The translations under genes and the position numbers were made by a program. Shown here in pieces: positions 34,301 to 49,000 of a DNA stretch of 64,000 bases (the first letter of the stretch is position 1; every line of letters begins with the position of its first letter). Source of the DNA: Anisus vortex (taxonomy: Eukaryota; Mollusca; Gastropoda; Planorbidae); the NCBI GenBank assembly GCA_949126835.1, contig OX421495.1, positions 30,809,671 through 30,873,670 on the forward strand, read 5' to 3'. The notes beneath the pieces are model-generated. The model had not been told where the DNA came from and searched no databases. It was given only the letters and a program-made list of their open reading frames with translations.

Positions 34301-35689
34301 ACACTTAAACACTAACATAGCTCTGCCAGTTATTATAGAGTCTGGTATTCACACATAAACACTTACATAGCTTTGCCAGTTATAATTGAGTTTGGTATTA
34401 ACACTTAATCACTAACATAGCTCTGCCAGTTATTATAGAGTCTGGTATTCAAACTTAAACACTATCATAGCTCTGCCAGTTATTATAGTCTGGTATTCTC
34501 ACTTAAACACTAACATAGCTCTGCCAGTTATTATAGAGTCTGGTATTCACACTTAAACACTAACAAAGCTCTTCCAGTTTTTAAATAGTCTGGTATTCAC
34601 ACTTAAACAGTAACATAACTCTGTCAGTTATGAGAGAATCTGGTATTTACACTTAAAAACTATAATAGCTCTTCCAGTTATTATACAGTCTGGTTTTTAC
34701 ACTTAAACACTTACATAGCTTTGCCAGTTATAACTGAGTTTGGTATTAACACTTAATCACTAACATAGCTCTGCCAGTTATTATAGTCTGGTATTCTTAC
34801 TTGAACACTAACATAGCTCTGCCAGTTATTATAGAGTCTGGTATTCACACTTAAACACTAACATAGCTCTTTCATTTATTAAATAGTCTGGTATTCACAC
34901 TTAAACACTAACATAGCCTTGCCAGTTATTATAGACTCTGGTATTCACACTTAAACACTAACATAGCTCTGCCAGTTATTATAGAGTCTGGTATTCACAC
35001 TTAAACACTAACATATCATTTCCAGTTATTAAATAGTCTGGTATTCACACTTAAACACTAACATAGCCTTGCCAGTTATTATAGACTCTGGTATTCACAC
35101 TTAAACACTAACATAGCTCTGCCAGTTATTATAGTCTGGTATTCACACTTAAACACTAACATAGCTCTGTCAGTTATTATAGAGTCTGTTATTCAAACTT
35201 AAACACTAACATTGCTCTGCCAGTTATTATAGAGTTTGGTATTCACACTTAACCAACACTCACATAGCTCTGTCACTTATTATAGAGTCTGGTATTCACA
35301 CTTAAACACGTTTTAGCTCTGCGAGTTATTATAGAGTCTGTTATTGACACTTAGACACTTATACACTAACACAGCTCTGCCAGTTATTATAGTCTGGTAT
35401 TCACACTTAAACACTAACATAGCTCTGCCAGTTATTATATAGTCTGATATTCACACTTAAACACTTACATAGCTTTGCCAGTTATTATAGAGTTTGGTAT
35501 TAACACTTAATCACTAACATAGCTCTGCCAGTTATTATAGAGTCTGTTATTCAAACTTAAACACTATCATAGCTTTGCTAGTTATTATTGTCTGGTATTC
35601 TTACTTAAACACTAACATAGCTCTGCCAGTTATTATAGAGTCTGGTACTCACACTTAAACACTAACATAGCTCTGCCAGTTTTAATAGA
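31342..35689. repeat. 50-bp satellite array, segment 6
   Basis: Satellite filling the HOR between solo LTR copies 4 and 5. The start matches 37070 onward until about 32470, where the two copies diverge. At 32663-32666 is the unoccupied counterpart of the retrotransposon target (ACATAGCCTTGCC followed by a monomer with TTTTTAAACATTAAC). No genes. Confidence 0.97.
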
Positions 35690-35694
35690 GTCTG

Positions 35695-37064
35695 TGTCAC
35701 GATGTGGACAGAGAGAGGAGTGCGGGGTTGTGGGTGAGTGTGGTTGATGGTGGCTGGCTGTCGTGGGTGTATGAAATACCGATGCTGTAGTTGACCTGGA
35801 ATATTTATTTGTACTCTCCGGCTCGTTAAATAATGTTAAAAGCACACACAACAGACAGTTCTAATTCGTAAGCAAGAAAGTCTATGGTTACAATTATGGC
35901 GTTTATTATCGTTTTAATGATCCAATGGTGAAATATACATGAAATTGCACAGGTATAGCTAACACTTAAATGTATGGTACTGCCGTGTATTCTATCGTTA
36001 AAATACGCGACCTCATTCAGGAAATTTCTATGAATTGCTGAAACATCTATATCCAAACATGCGGGGTGATATTCTATAAGAGGCGAATGTACAAGTATTT
36101 TAAGCTAAATGCCAGAATATAGACTAAACCGTATATGTACTTCTCAGTTGACGGCCAACACCCGACTAAACTAAGTTTGTGAGATAGCGTTCTCGAGTCT
36201 TGAGTCACGTGATCGCGCTCAATTTGGTTGGATGGCCCTTAATTACATTTAATTACATATGACTCCCATTGGTCAGTTCGAACATATATTTGCATAAAGG
36301 TAGATTTATTGGAGGAAAAATGAGATGGGGGTAGGTGAACAATTATAATGCCAAAACTGCGAGTAGGGTTTGAGATAAAAGTCACTTGATACAGACGTCA
36401 TGCTGAGTGGGGGGAGGCGATTTATCTCCCTTGCAAGAGTTCTTCTATGGCGATGTCAATTGGTCATGGGCTGGATTAGGACGAGGGATATTATGTAGGT
36501 GCAAATCTTTTCGTTGATCACTTCAATGGAACCAGTGGGACAAAAAGGAATAATTAATAAGACGCTGCTTCGCTCGTGAGTTGGGTGGGTGAAGGGGAGA
36601 TAAGGGGGGAGCGCGGGAGGGGCGAACGGGGTGGATTGAAGCGAGGGGTTGAGTATTTGGTCAACTGACGTAATGCCTACATACAACATTTACGTTAAAT
36701 AGTAACATGAATTAATCCATTAGACATAATATAATACATTAAAAAAAACAAATGATAAAATATATACATTGTAACTGACATGTATGAACTAACACATTCA
36801 CACTCATTTATTCAAGATGTAGTACCAATTTGGTCATATTAATTAGTAAACCCTGAATTGGGGATTAAAGAAGTGTAGTGAAGGTTAAAGGAGAGGTGAG
36901 GAAGAATGGCGGGGGGTGCAATTGCTTTAGAGAGGGAGAATATACTGCCGTCAGACTCCTCTCATCCTATCTAACCTAAACTTTACGCTAATCTATGGTT
37001 CTACTTCCTTCGCTACTATCTATCTATGTGTGCTATTGTCCAAGTTAGGTGCAGAACTGAGAAA
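35695..37064. mobile_element. Solo LTR, copy 5
   Basis: A 1370-bp copy, 5727 bp after copy 4 and nearly identical to it. GTCTG repeats are at 35690-35694 and 37065-37069. Private changes include GGTTGATGG for GGGTGATGG, CAGAATATAG for CAGAATCTAG and GGGGTTGAG for GGGGTCGAG. Confidence 0.7.
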
Positions 37065-37069
37065 GTCTG

Positions 37070-40000
37070 GTATTCACACTTAAACACTAACATAGCTCTG
37101 CCAGTTATTATAGAGTCTGGTATTCACACTTGAACACTAACATAGCTCTGTCAGTTATTATAGAGTCTGGTATTCACACTTAAACACTAATATAGCTCTG
37201 CGAGTTAATATAAAGTCTAATATTCACACTTAAACACTAACATACCTCTGCCAGTTATTAAATAGTCTGGTATTCACACTTACACACTAACATAGCTCTG
37301 CCAGTTATTATAGACTCTGGTATTCACACTTAAACACTAACATAGCTCTGCCAGTTTTTATAGAGTCTGGTATTCACACTTAAACACTCACATAGCTCTG
37401 TCACTTATTATAGAGTTCGGTATTCACACTTAAACACGTATATAGCTCTGCGAGTTATTATAGAGTCTGTTATTCACACTTAGACACTTATACACTAACA
37501 CAGCTCTGCCAGTTATTATAGTCTGGTATTCACACTTAAACACTAACATAGCTCTGCCAGTTATTATATAGTCTGATATTCACACTTAAACACTTACATA
37601 GCTTTGCCAGTTAGTATAGAGTTTGGTATAAACACTTAATCACTAACATAGCTCTGCCAGTTATTATAGAGTCTGTTATTCAAACTTAAACACAATCATA
37701 GCTTTGCCAGTTATTATAGTCTGGTATTCTCACTTAAACACTAACATAGCTCTGCCAGTTATTATAGAGTCTGGTATTCACACTTAAACACTAACAAAGC
37801 TCTTCCAGTTATTAAATAGTCTGGTATTCACACTTAAACACTAACATAGCCTTGCCAGTTATTATAGACTCTGGTTTTTACACATAAACACTAACATAGC
37901 TCTGCCAGTTATTATAGTCTGGTATTCACACTTAAACACTAACATAGCTCTGTCAGTTATTATAGAGTCTGATATTCATACTTAAACACTAACATAGCTC
38001 TGTCAGTTATTAGAGAGTCTGGTGTTCACACTTAAACAGTAACATAACTCTGTCAGTTATGAGAGAGTCTGGTATTTACACTTAAAAACTATAATAGCTC
38101 TGCCAGTTATTATACAGTCTGGTTTTTACACTTAAACACTTACATAGCTTTGCCAGTTATAACTGAGTTTGGTATTAACACTTAATCACTAACATAGCTC
38201 TGCCAGTTATTATATTCTGGTATTCTTACTTGAACACTAACATAGCTCTGCCAGTTATTATAGAGTCTGGTATTCACACTTAAACACTAACATAGCTCTT
38301 TCATTTATTAAATAGTCTGGTATTCACACTTAAACACTAACATAGCCTTGCAAGTTATTATAGACTCTGGTATTCTCACTTAAACACTAACATAGCTCTG
38401 CCAGTTATTATAGAGTCTGGTATTCACACTTAAACACTAACATAGCATTTCCAGTTATTAAATAGTTTTGTATTCACACTTAAACACTAACATAGCCTTG
38501 CCAGTTATTATAGACTCTGGTATTCACACTTGAACACTAACATAGCTCTGCCAGTTATTATAGTCTGGTATTCACACTTAAACACTAACATAGCTCTGTC
38601 AGTTATTATAGATTCTGTAATTCAAATTTAAACACTAACATTGCTCTGCCAGTTATTATAGAGTTTGGTATTCACACTTAACCAACACTCACATAGCTCT
38701 GTCACTTATTATAGAGTATGGTATTCACACTTAAACACGTAATAGCTCTGCGAGTTATTATAGAGTCTGTTATTGACACTTAGACACTTATACACTAACA
38801 CAGCTCTGCCAGTTATTATAGTCTGGTATTCACACTTAAACACTAACATAGCTCTGCCAGTTATTATATAGTCTGATATTCACACTTAAACACTTACATA
38901 GCTTTGCCAGTTATTATAGAGTTTGGTATTAACACTTAATCACTAACATAGCTCTGCCAGTTATTATAGAGTCTGTTATTCAAACTTAAACACTATCATA
39001 GCTTTGCCAGTTATTATAGTCTGGTATTCTCACTTAAACACTAACATAGCTCTGCCAGTTATTATAGAGTCTGGTACTCACACTTAAACACTAACATAGC
39101 TCTACCAGTTATTATGGAGTCTGGTATTCACACTTGAACACTTACATAGCTCTGCCAGTTGTTATAGAGTCTGGTAATCACACTTAAACAGTAACATAGC
39201 TCTGCCAGTTATTATAGCGTCTGGTATTCACACTTATACACTAACACAGCTCTGCCAGTTATTATAGTCTGGTATTCACACTTAAACACTAACATAGCTC
39301 TGCCAGTTATTATAAAGTCTGATATTCACACGAAAACACTTACATAGCTTTGCCAGTTATAATTGAGTTTGGTATTAACACTTAATCACTAACATAGCTC
39401 TGTCAGTTATTATAGAGTCTGGTATTCAAACATAAACCCTATCATAGCTCTGCCAGTTATTATAGTCTGGTATTCTCACTTAAACACTAACATAGCTCTG
39501 CCAGTTATTATAGAGTCTGGTATTTACTTTTAAACACTAACATAGCTCTTCCAGTTATTAAATAGTCTGGTATTCACACTTAAACACTAACATAGCCTTG
39601 CCAGTTATTATAGACTCTGGTTTTCACACTTAAACACTAAGATATCTCTGCCAGTTATTATAGTCTGGTTTTCACACTTAAACACTAACATAGCTCTGTC
39701 AGTTATTATAGAGTCTGTTATTCAAACTTAAACACTAACATAGCTCTTCCAGTTATTATAGAGTTTGGTATTTCCACTTAAACTCTAACATAGCTCTGCC
39801 AGTTATTATAGACTGGTATTCACACTTAAACACTAACATAGCTGTGCCATTTAATATGGTCTGGTATTCACACTTAAACACTAACATAGCTCTGCCAGTT
39901 ATTATAGAGTCTGGTATTCACATATAAACACTAACAAAGCTCTGTCAGTTATAAGAGAGTCTGGTGTTCACACTTAAACAGTAACATAACTATGTCAGTT

Positions 40001-43000
40001 ATGAGAGAGTCTGGTATTTACACTTAAAAACTATAATAGCTCTGCCAGTTATTATACAGTCTGGTTTTTACACTTAAACACTAACATAGCTCTGCCAAGT
40101 TTTATAGAGTCTGGTATTTACACTTAAACACTAACAAAGCTCTGCCAATTATTATAGAGTCTGGTATTCACACTTAAACACTAACATAGCTCTGCCAGTT
40201 ATTATAGAGTCTGGTATTCACACTTTAACACTTATCTAGCTCTGCGAGTTATTATAGAGTCTGTTATTCACACTTAGACACTTATACACTAACACAGATC
40301 TGCCAGTTATTATAGTCTGGTATTCACACTTAAACACTAACATAGCTCTGCCAGTTATTATAGAGTCTGGTATTCACACTTAAACACTTACAAAGCTTTG
40401 CCAGTTATAATTGAGTTTGGTATTAACACTTAATCACTAATATAGCTCTGCCAGTTAATATAGAGTCTGGTATTCAAAATTAAGCACTTACATAGCTTTA
40501 CCAGTTATAATTGAGTTTGGTATTAACACTTTATCACTAACATAGCTCTGCTAGTTATTATAGAGTCTGGTATTCAAACTTAAATACTATCAGAGCTCTG
40601 CCAGTTATTATAGTCTAGTATTCTCACTTAAAAAATTAACATAGCTCTGCCAGTTATTATAGAGTCAGGTATTCACACTTAAACACTAACATAGCTCTTC
40701 CAGTAATTAAATAGTCTGGTATTCACACTCAAACACTAACATAGCCTTGCCAGTTATTATAGACTCTGGTATTCACACTTAAACACTAACATAGCTCTGC
40801 CAGTTATTATAGTCTGGTATTCACACTTAAACACTAACATAGCTCTGACAGTTATTATAGAGTCTGGTATTCATACTTAAACACTTATACACTAACACAG
40901 CTCTGACAGTTATTATAGTCTGGTATTCACATTTAAACACTAACATAGCTCTGCCAGTTATTATAGAGTCTGGTATTCACACATAAACACTTACATAGCT
41001 TTGCCAGTTAATATAGAGTCTGGTATTCACACTTAATCACTAACATAGCTCTGCCAGTTATTATAGAGTCTGGTATTCAAACTTAAACACTATAATAGCT
41101 CTGCCAGTTATTATAGTCTGGTATTCTCACTTAAACACTAACATAGCTCTGCCAGTTATTATAGAGTCTGGTATTCACACTTAAACACTAACAAAGCTCT
41201 TCCAGTTATTAAATAGTCTGGTATTCACACTTAAACACTAACATAGCCTTGCCAGTTATTATAGACTCTGGTTTTTACACATAAACACTAACATAGCTCT
41301 GCCAGTTATTATAGTCTGGTATTCACACTTATACACTAACATAGCTCTGTCAGTTATTATAGAGTCTGATATTCATACTTAAACACTAACATAGCTCTGT
41401 CAGTTATTAGAGAGTCTGGTGTTCACACTTAAACAGTAACATAACTCTGTCAGTTATGAGAGAGTCTGGTATTTACACTTAAAAACTATAATAGCTCTGC
41501 CAGTTATTATACAGTCTGGTTTTTACACTTAAACACTTACATAGCTTTGCCAGGTGTAACTGAGTTTGGTATTAACACTTAATCACTAACATAGCTCTGC
41601 CAGTTATTATAGTCTGGTATTCTTACTTGAACACTAACATAGCTCTGCCAGTTATTATAGAGTCTGGTATTCACACTTAAACACTAACATAGCTCTTTCA
41701 TTTATTAAATAGTCTGGTATTCACACTTAAACACTAACATAGCCTTGCCAGTTATTATAGACTCTGGTATTCACACTTAAACACTAACATAGCTCTGCCA
41801 GTTATTATAGACTCTGGTATTCTCACTTAAACACTAACATAGCTCTGCCAGTTATTATAGAGTCTGGTATTCACACTTAAACACTAACATAGCATTTCCA
41901 GTTATTAAATAGTCTGGTATTCACACTTAAACACTAACATAGCCTTGCCAGTTATTATAGACTCTGGTATTCACACTTAAACACTAACATAGCTCTGCCA
42001 GTTATTATAGTCTGGTATTCACACTTAAACACTAACATAGCTCTGTCAGTTATTATAGAGTCTGTTATTCAAACTTAAACACTAACATTGCTCTGCCAGT
42101 TATTATAGAGTTTGGTATTCACACTTAACCAACACTCACATAGCTCTGTCACTTATTATAGAGTCTGGTATTCACACTTAAACACGTATATAGCTCTGCG
42201 AGTTATTATAGAGTCTGTTATTGACACTTAGACACTTATACACTAACACAGCTCTGCCAGTTATTATAGTCTGGTATTCACACTTAAACACTAACATAGC
42301 TCTGCCAGTTATTATATAGTCTGATATTCACACTTAAACACTTACATAGCTTTGCCAGTTATTATAGAGTTTGGTATTAACACTTAATCACTAACATAGC
42401 TCTGCCAGTTATTATAGAGTCTGTTATTCAAACTTACACACTATCATAGCTTTGCCAGTTATTATAGTCTGGTATTCTCACTTAAACACTAACATAGCTC
42501 TGCCAGTTATTATAGAGTTTGGTACTCACACTTAAACACTAACATAGCTCTACCAGTTATTATGGAGTCTGGTATTCACACTTGAACACTTACATAGCTC
42601 TGCCAGTTATTATAGAGTCTGGTAATCACACTTAAACACTAACATAGCTCTGCCAGTTATTATAGCGTCTGGTATTCACACTTATACACTAACACAGCTC
42701 TGCCAGTTATTATAGTCTGGTATTCACACTTAAACACTAACATAGCTCTGCCAGTTATTATAAAGTCTGGTATTCACACATAAACACTTACATAGCTTTG
42801 GCAGTTATAATTGAGTTTGGTATTAACACTTAATCACTAACATAGCTCTGTCAGTTATTATAGAGTCTGGAATTCAAACATAAACCCTATCATAGCTCTG
42901 CCAGTTATTATAGTCTGGTATTCTCACTTAAACACTAACATAGCTCTGCCAGTTATTATAGAGTCTGGTATTTACTTTTAAACACTAACATAGCTCTTCC

Positions 43001-46000
43001 AGTTATTAAATAGTCTGGTATTCACACTTAAACACTAACATAGCCTTGCCAGTTATTATAGACTCTGGTTTTCACACTTAGACACTAACATATCTCTGCC
43101 AGTTATTATAGTCTGGTATTCACACTTAAACACTAACATAGCTCTGTCAGTTATTATAGAGTCTGTTATTCAAACTTAAACACTAACATAGCTCTGCCAA
43201 ATTTTATAGAGTCTGGTATTCACACTTAAATACTAACATAGCTCTGCCAGTTATTATAGTCTGGTATTCACACTTAAACACTAACATAGCTCTGCAAGTT
43301 ATTTTAGTCTGGTATTCACACTTTAACACTAACATAGCTGTGCCATTTAATATGGTCTGGTATTCACACTTAAACACTAACATAGCTCTGCCAGTTATTA
43401 TAGAGTCTGGTATTTACATATAAACACTAACAAAGCTCTGTCAGTTCTTAGAGAGTCTGGTGTTCACACTTAAACAGTAACATAACTCTGTCAGTTATGA
43501 GAGAGTCTGGTATTTACACTTAAAAACTCTAATAGCTCTGCCAGTAATTATACAGTCTGGTTTTTACACTTAAACACTAACATAGCTCTGCCAGTTTTTA
43601 TAGAGTCTGGTATTTACACTTAAACACTAACAAAGCTCTGCCAATTATTATAGAGTCTGGTATTCACACTTAAAAACTGACATAGCTCTGCCAGTTATTA
43701 TAGAGTCTGGTATTCACACTTTAACACTTTTCTAGCTCTGCGAGTTATTATAGAGTCTGTTATTCACACTTAGACACTTATACACTAACACAGATCTGCC
43801 AGTTATTATAGTCTGGTATTCACACTTAAACACTTACAAAGCTTTGCCAGTTATAATTGAGTTTGGTATTAACACTTAATCACTAACATAGCTCTGCCAG
43901 TTAATATAGAGTCTTGTATTCAAAATTAAGCACTTACATAGCTTTACCAGTTATAATTGAGTTTGGTATTAACACTTTCACTAACATAGCTCTGCCAGTT
44001 ATTATAGAGTCTGGTATTCAAACTTAAATACTATCATAGCTCTGCCAGTTATTATAGTCTAGTATTCTCACTTAAAAAATTAACATAGCTCTGCCAGTTA
44101 TTATAGAGTCTGGTATTCACACTTAAACACTAACATAGCTCTTCTAGTAATTAAATAGTCTGGTATTCACACTTAAACACTAACATAGCCTTGCCAGTTA
44201 TTATAGACTCTGGTATTCACACTTAAACACTAACATAGCTCTGCCAGTTATTATAGTCTGGTATTCACACTTAAACACTAACATAGCTCTGACAGTTATT
44301 ATAGAGTCTGGTATTCATACTTAAACACTTATACACTAACACAGCTCTGCCAGTTATTATAGTCTGGTATTCACACTTAAACACTAACATAGCTCTGCCA
44401 GTTATTATAGAGTCTGGTATTCACACATAAACACTTACATAGCTTTGCCAGTTATAATTGAGTTTGGTATTAACACTTAATCACTAACATAGCTCTGCCA
44501 GTTATTATAGAGTCTGGTATTCAAACTTAAACACTATCATAGCTCTGCCAGTTATTATAGTCTGGTATTCTCACTTAAACACTAACATAGCTCTGCCAGT
44601 TATTATAGAGTCTGGTATTCACACTTAAACACTAACAAAGCTCTTCCAGTTATTAAATAGTCTGGTATTCACACTTAAACACTAACATAGCCTTGTCAGT
44701 TATTATAGACTCTGGTTTTTACACATAAACACTAACATAGCTCTGCCAGTTATTATAGTCTGGTATTCACACTTAAACACTAACATAGCTCTGTCAGTTA
44801 TTATAGAGACTGTTATTCAAACTTAAACACTAACATAGCTCTGCCAGTTATTATAGAGTTTGGTATTCACACTTAATCACTAACATAGCTCTGCCAGTTT
44901 TTATAGAGTATGGTATTCATCTTTAAACACTATCATAGCTCAGCCAGTTATTATAGTCTGGTAATCACACTTAAACACTAACATAGCTCTGACAGTTATT
45001 ATAGAGTAAGTTATTCACACTTAATCACTATCGTAGCTCTTCCAGTTATTATAGTCTGGTATTTCCACTTAAACTCTAACATAGCTCTGCCAGATTTTAT
45101 AGAATCTGGTATTCACACTTATATACTAACATAGCTCTGCCAGTTATTATAGAGTTTGGTATTCACACTTAAACACTAACATAGCTCTGCAAGTTATTTT
45201 AGTCTGGTATTCACACTTTAACACTAACATAGCTGTGCCATTTATTATAGAGTCTGGTATTTACACTTAAACTCTAACATAGCTCTGCCATTTAATATGG
45301 TCTGGTATTCACACTTAAACACTAACTTAGCTCTTCTAGTTATTATAGAGTCTGATATTCACACTTATACACTAACATAGCTCTGTCAGTTATTAGATAG
45401 TCTGGTGTTCACACTTAAACAGTAACATAACTCTGTCAGTTATGAGAGAGTCTGGTATTTACACTTAAAAACTATAATAGCTCTGCCAGTTATTATACAG
45501 TCTGGTTTTTACACTTAAACACTTACATAGCTTTGCCAGTTATAACTGAGTTTGGTATTAACACTTAATCACTAACATAGCTCTGCCAGTTATTATAGTC
45601 TGGTATTCTCACTTAAACACTAACATAGCTCTGCCAGTTATTATAGAGTCTTTGTATTCACACTTAAACACTAACATAGCTCTTTCATTTTTTAAATAGT
45701 CTGGTATTCACACTTAAACACTAACATAGCTCTGCAAGTTATTATAGACTCTGGTATTCACACTTAAACACTAACATAGCTCTGCCAGTTATTATAGTCT
45801 GGTATTCAAACTTAAACACTATCATAGCTCTGCCAGTTATTATAGTCTTGTATTCTCACTTAAACACTAACATAGCTCTGCCAGTTATTATAGAGTCTGG
45901 TATTCACACTTAAACACTAACATAGCTCTTTCATTTATTAAATAGTCTTGTATTCACACTTAAAAACTAACATAGCCTTGCCAGTTATTATAGACTCTGG

Positions 46001-49000
46001 TATTCACACTTAAACACTAACATAGCTCTGCCAGTTATTATAGTCTGGTATTCACACTTAAACACTAACATAGCTCTGTCAGTTATTATAGAGTCTGTTA
46101 TTCAAACTTAAACACTAACATAGCTCTGCCAGTTATTATAGAGTTTGGTATTAACATTTAAACACTAACATAGCTCTGCCAGTTATTATAGTCTGGTATT
46201 CACACTTAAACACTAACATAGCTCTGTCAGTTATTATAGAGTCTGCTTTTCACACATAAACACTATCATAGCTCAGCCAGTTATTATAGTCTTGTATTCA
46301 CACTTAAACACTAACATAGCTCTGCCAGTTATTATAAAGTCTGGTATTCACACATAAACACTTACATAGCTTTGCCAGTTATAATTGAGTTTGGTATTAA
46401 CACTTAATCACTAACATAGCTCTTTCATTTATTAAATAGTCTGGTATTCACACTTAAACACTAACATAGCTCTGCAAGTTATTATAGACTCTGGTATTCA
46501 CACTTAAACACTAACATAGCTCTACCAGTTATTATAGTCTGGTATTCAAACTTAAACACTATCATAGCTCTGCCAGTTATTATAGTCTTGTATTCTCACT
46601 TAAACACTAACATAGCTCTGCCAGTTATTATAGAGTCTGGTATTTACTTTTAAACACTAACATAGCTCTTCCAGTTATTAAATAGTCTGGTATTCACACT
46701 TAAACACTAATATAGCCTTGCCAGTTATTATAGACTCTGGTTTTTACACTTAAACACTATTATATCTCTGCCAGTTATTATAGTCTGGTATTCACACTTA
46801 AACACTAACATAGCTCTGTCAGTTATTATAGAGTCTGTTATTCAAACTTAAACTCTAACATAGCTCTTCCAGTTATTATAGAGTTTGGTATTTCCACTTA
46901 AACTCTAACATAGCTCTGCCAGTTTTTATAGAGTCTGGTATTCACACTTAAATACTAACATAGCTCTGCCAGTTTTTATAGTCTGGTATTTACACTTAAA
47001 CACTAACATAGCTCTGCAAGTTTTTTTAGTCTGGTATTCACACTTTAACACTAACATAGCTGTGCCATTTAATATGGTCTGGTATTCACACTTAAACACT
47101 AACATAGCTCTGCCAGTTATTATAGAGTCTGGTATTCACATATAAACACTAACAAAGCTCTGTCAGTTATTAGAGAGTCTGGTGTTCACACTTAAACAGT
47201 AACATAACTCTGTCAGTTATGAGAGAGTCTGGTATTTACACTTAAAAACTATAATAGCTCTGCCAGTTATTATACAGTCTGGTTTTTACACTTAAACACT
47301 AACATAGCCTTGCTAGTTATTATAGACTCTGGTATTCACACTTAAACACTAACATAGCTCTGCCAGTTATTATAGTCTGGTATTCACACTTAAACACTAA
47401 CATAGCTCTGACAGTTATTATAGAGTCTGGTATTCATACTTAAACACTTATACACTAACACAGCTCTGCCAGTTATTATAGTCTGGTATTCACACTTAAA
47501 CACTAACATAGCTCTGCCAGTTATTATAGTCTGGTATTCACACTTAAACACTAACATAGCTTTGCCAGTTATAATTGAGTTTGGTATTAACACTTAATCA
47601 TTAACATAGCTCTGCCAGTTTTTAAATAGTCTGGTATTCACACTTAAACACTAACATAGCCTTGCCAGTTATTATAGTCTGGTATTCACACTTAAACACT
47701 AACATAGCTCTGTCAGTTATTATAGAGTCTGTTATTCAAACTTAAACACTAACATAGCTCTGCCAGTTATTATAGAGTTTGGTACTCACACTTAATCACT
47801 AACATAGCTCTGCCAGTTTTTATAGAGTATGGTATTCATACTTAAACACTATCATAGCTCAGCCAGTTATTATAGTCTGGTAATCACACTTAAACACTAA
47901 CATAGCTCTGACAGTTATTATAGAGTCTGTTATTCACACTTAATCACTAACGTAGCTCTTCCAGTTATTATAGTCTGGTATTTCCACTTAAACTCTAACA
48001 TAGCTCTGCCAGATTTTATAGAGTCTGGTATTCACACTTATATACTAACATAGCTCTGCCAGTTATTATAGAGTCTGGTATTCACACTTAAACACTAACA
48101 TAGCTCTGCAAGTTATTTTAGTCTGGTATTCACACTTTAACACTAACATAGCTGTGCCATTTATTATAGAGTCTGGTATTTACACTTAAACTCTAACATA
48201 GCTCTGCCATTTAATATGGTCTGGTATTCACACTTAAACACTAACATAGCTCTGCCAGTTATTATAGAGTCTGATATTCACACTTAAACACTAACATAGC
48301 TCTGTCAGTTATTAGAGAGTCTGGTGTTCACACTTAAACAGTAACATAACTCTGTCAGTTATGAGAGAGTCTGGTATTTACACTTAAAAACTATAATAGC
48401 TCTGCCAGTTATTATACAGTCTGGTTTTTACACTTAAACACTTACATAGCTTTGCCAGTTATAACTGAGTTTGGTATTAACACTTAATCACTAACATAGC
48501 TCTGCCAGTTATTATAGTCTGGTATTCTCACTTAAACACTAACATAGCTCTGCCAGTTATTATAGAGTCTGGTATTCACACTTAAACACTAACATAGCTC
48601 TTTCATTTATTAAATAGTCTGGTATTCACACTTAAACACTAACATAGCTTTGCCAGTTATTATAGACTCTGGTATTCACACTTAAACACTAACATAGCTC
48701 TGCCAGTTATTATAGTCTGGTATTCAAACTTAAACACTATCATAGCTCTGCCAGTTATTATTATCTAGTATTCTCACTTAAACACTAACATAGCTCTGCC
48801 AGTTATTATAGAGTCTGGTATTCACACTTAAACACTAACATAGCTCTTTCATTTATTAAATAGTCTGGTATTCACACTTAAACACTAACATAGCCTTGCC
48901 AGTTATTATAGACTCTGGTATTCACACTTAAACACTAACATAGCTCTGCCAGTTATTATAGTCTGGTATTCACACTTAAACACTAACATAGCTCTGTCAG

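Larger units (their letters stand above)
29968..37064. repeat. 5.73-kb higher-order repeat with embedded LTR
   Basis: Solo LTR copies 4 and 5 lie 5727 bp apart, and the satellites on both sides of each match in order. Markers such as ATACACTAACACAGATCTG at 27881 and 33656 are 5775 bp apart, showing that the repeated block extends well to the left of copy 4. Confidence 0.85.

Noticed and set aside
47390..47593. 67-codon minus-strand frame with a repeated ITGRAMLVFKCEYQT-like peptide
   Set aside because: Three adjacent 48-bp monomers (16 codons each) happen to stay in a stop-free frame. It is a by-product of monomer length, not a gene.
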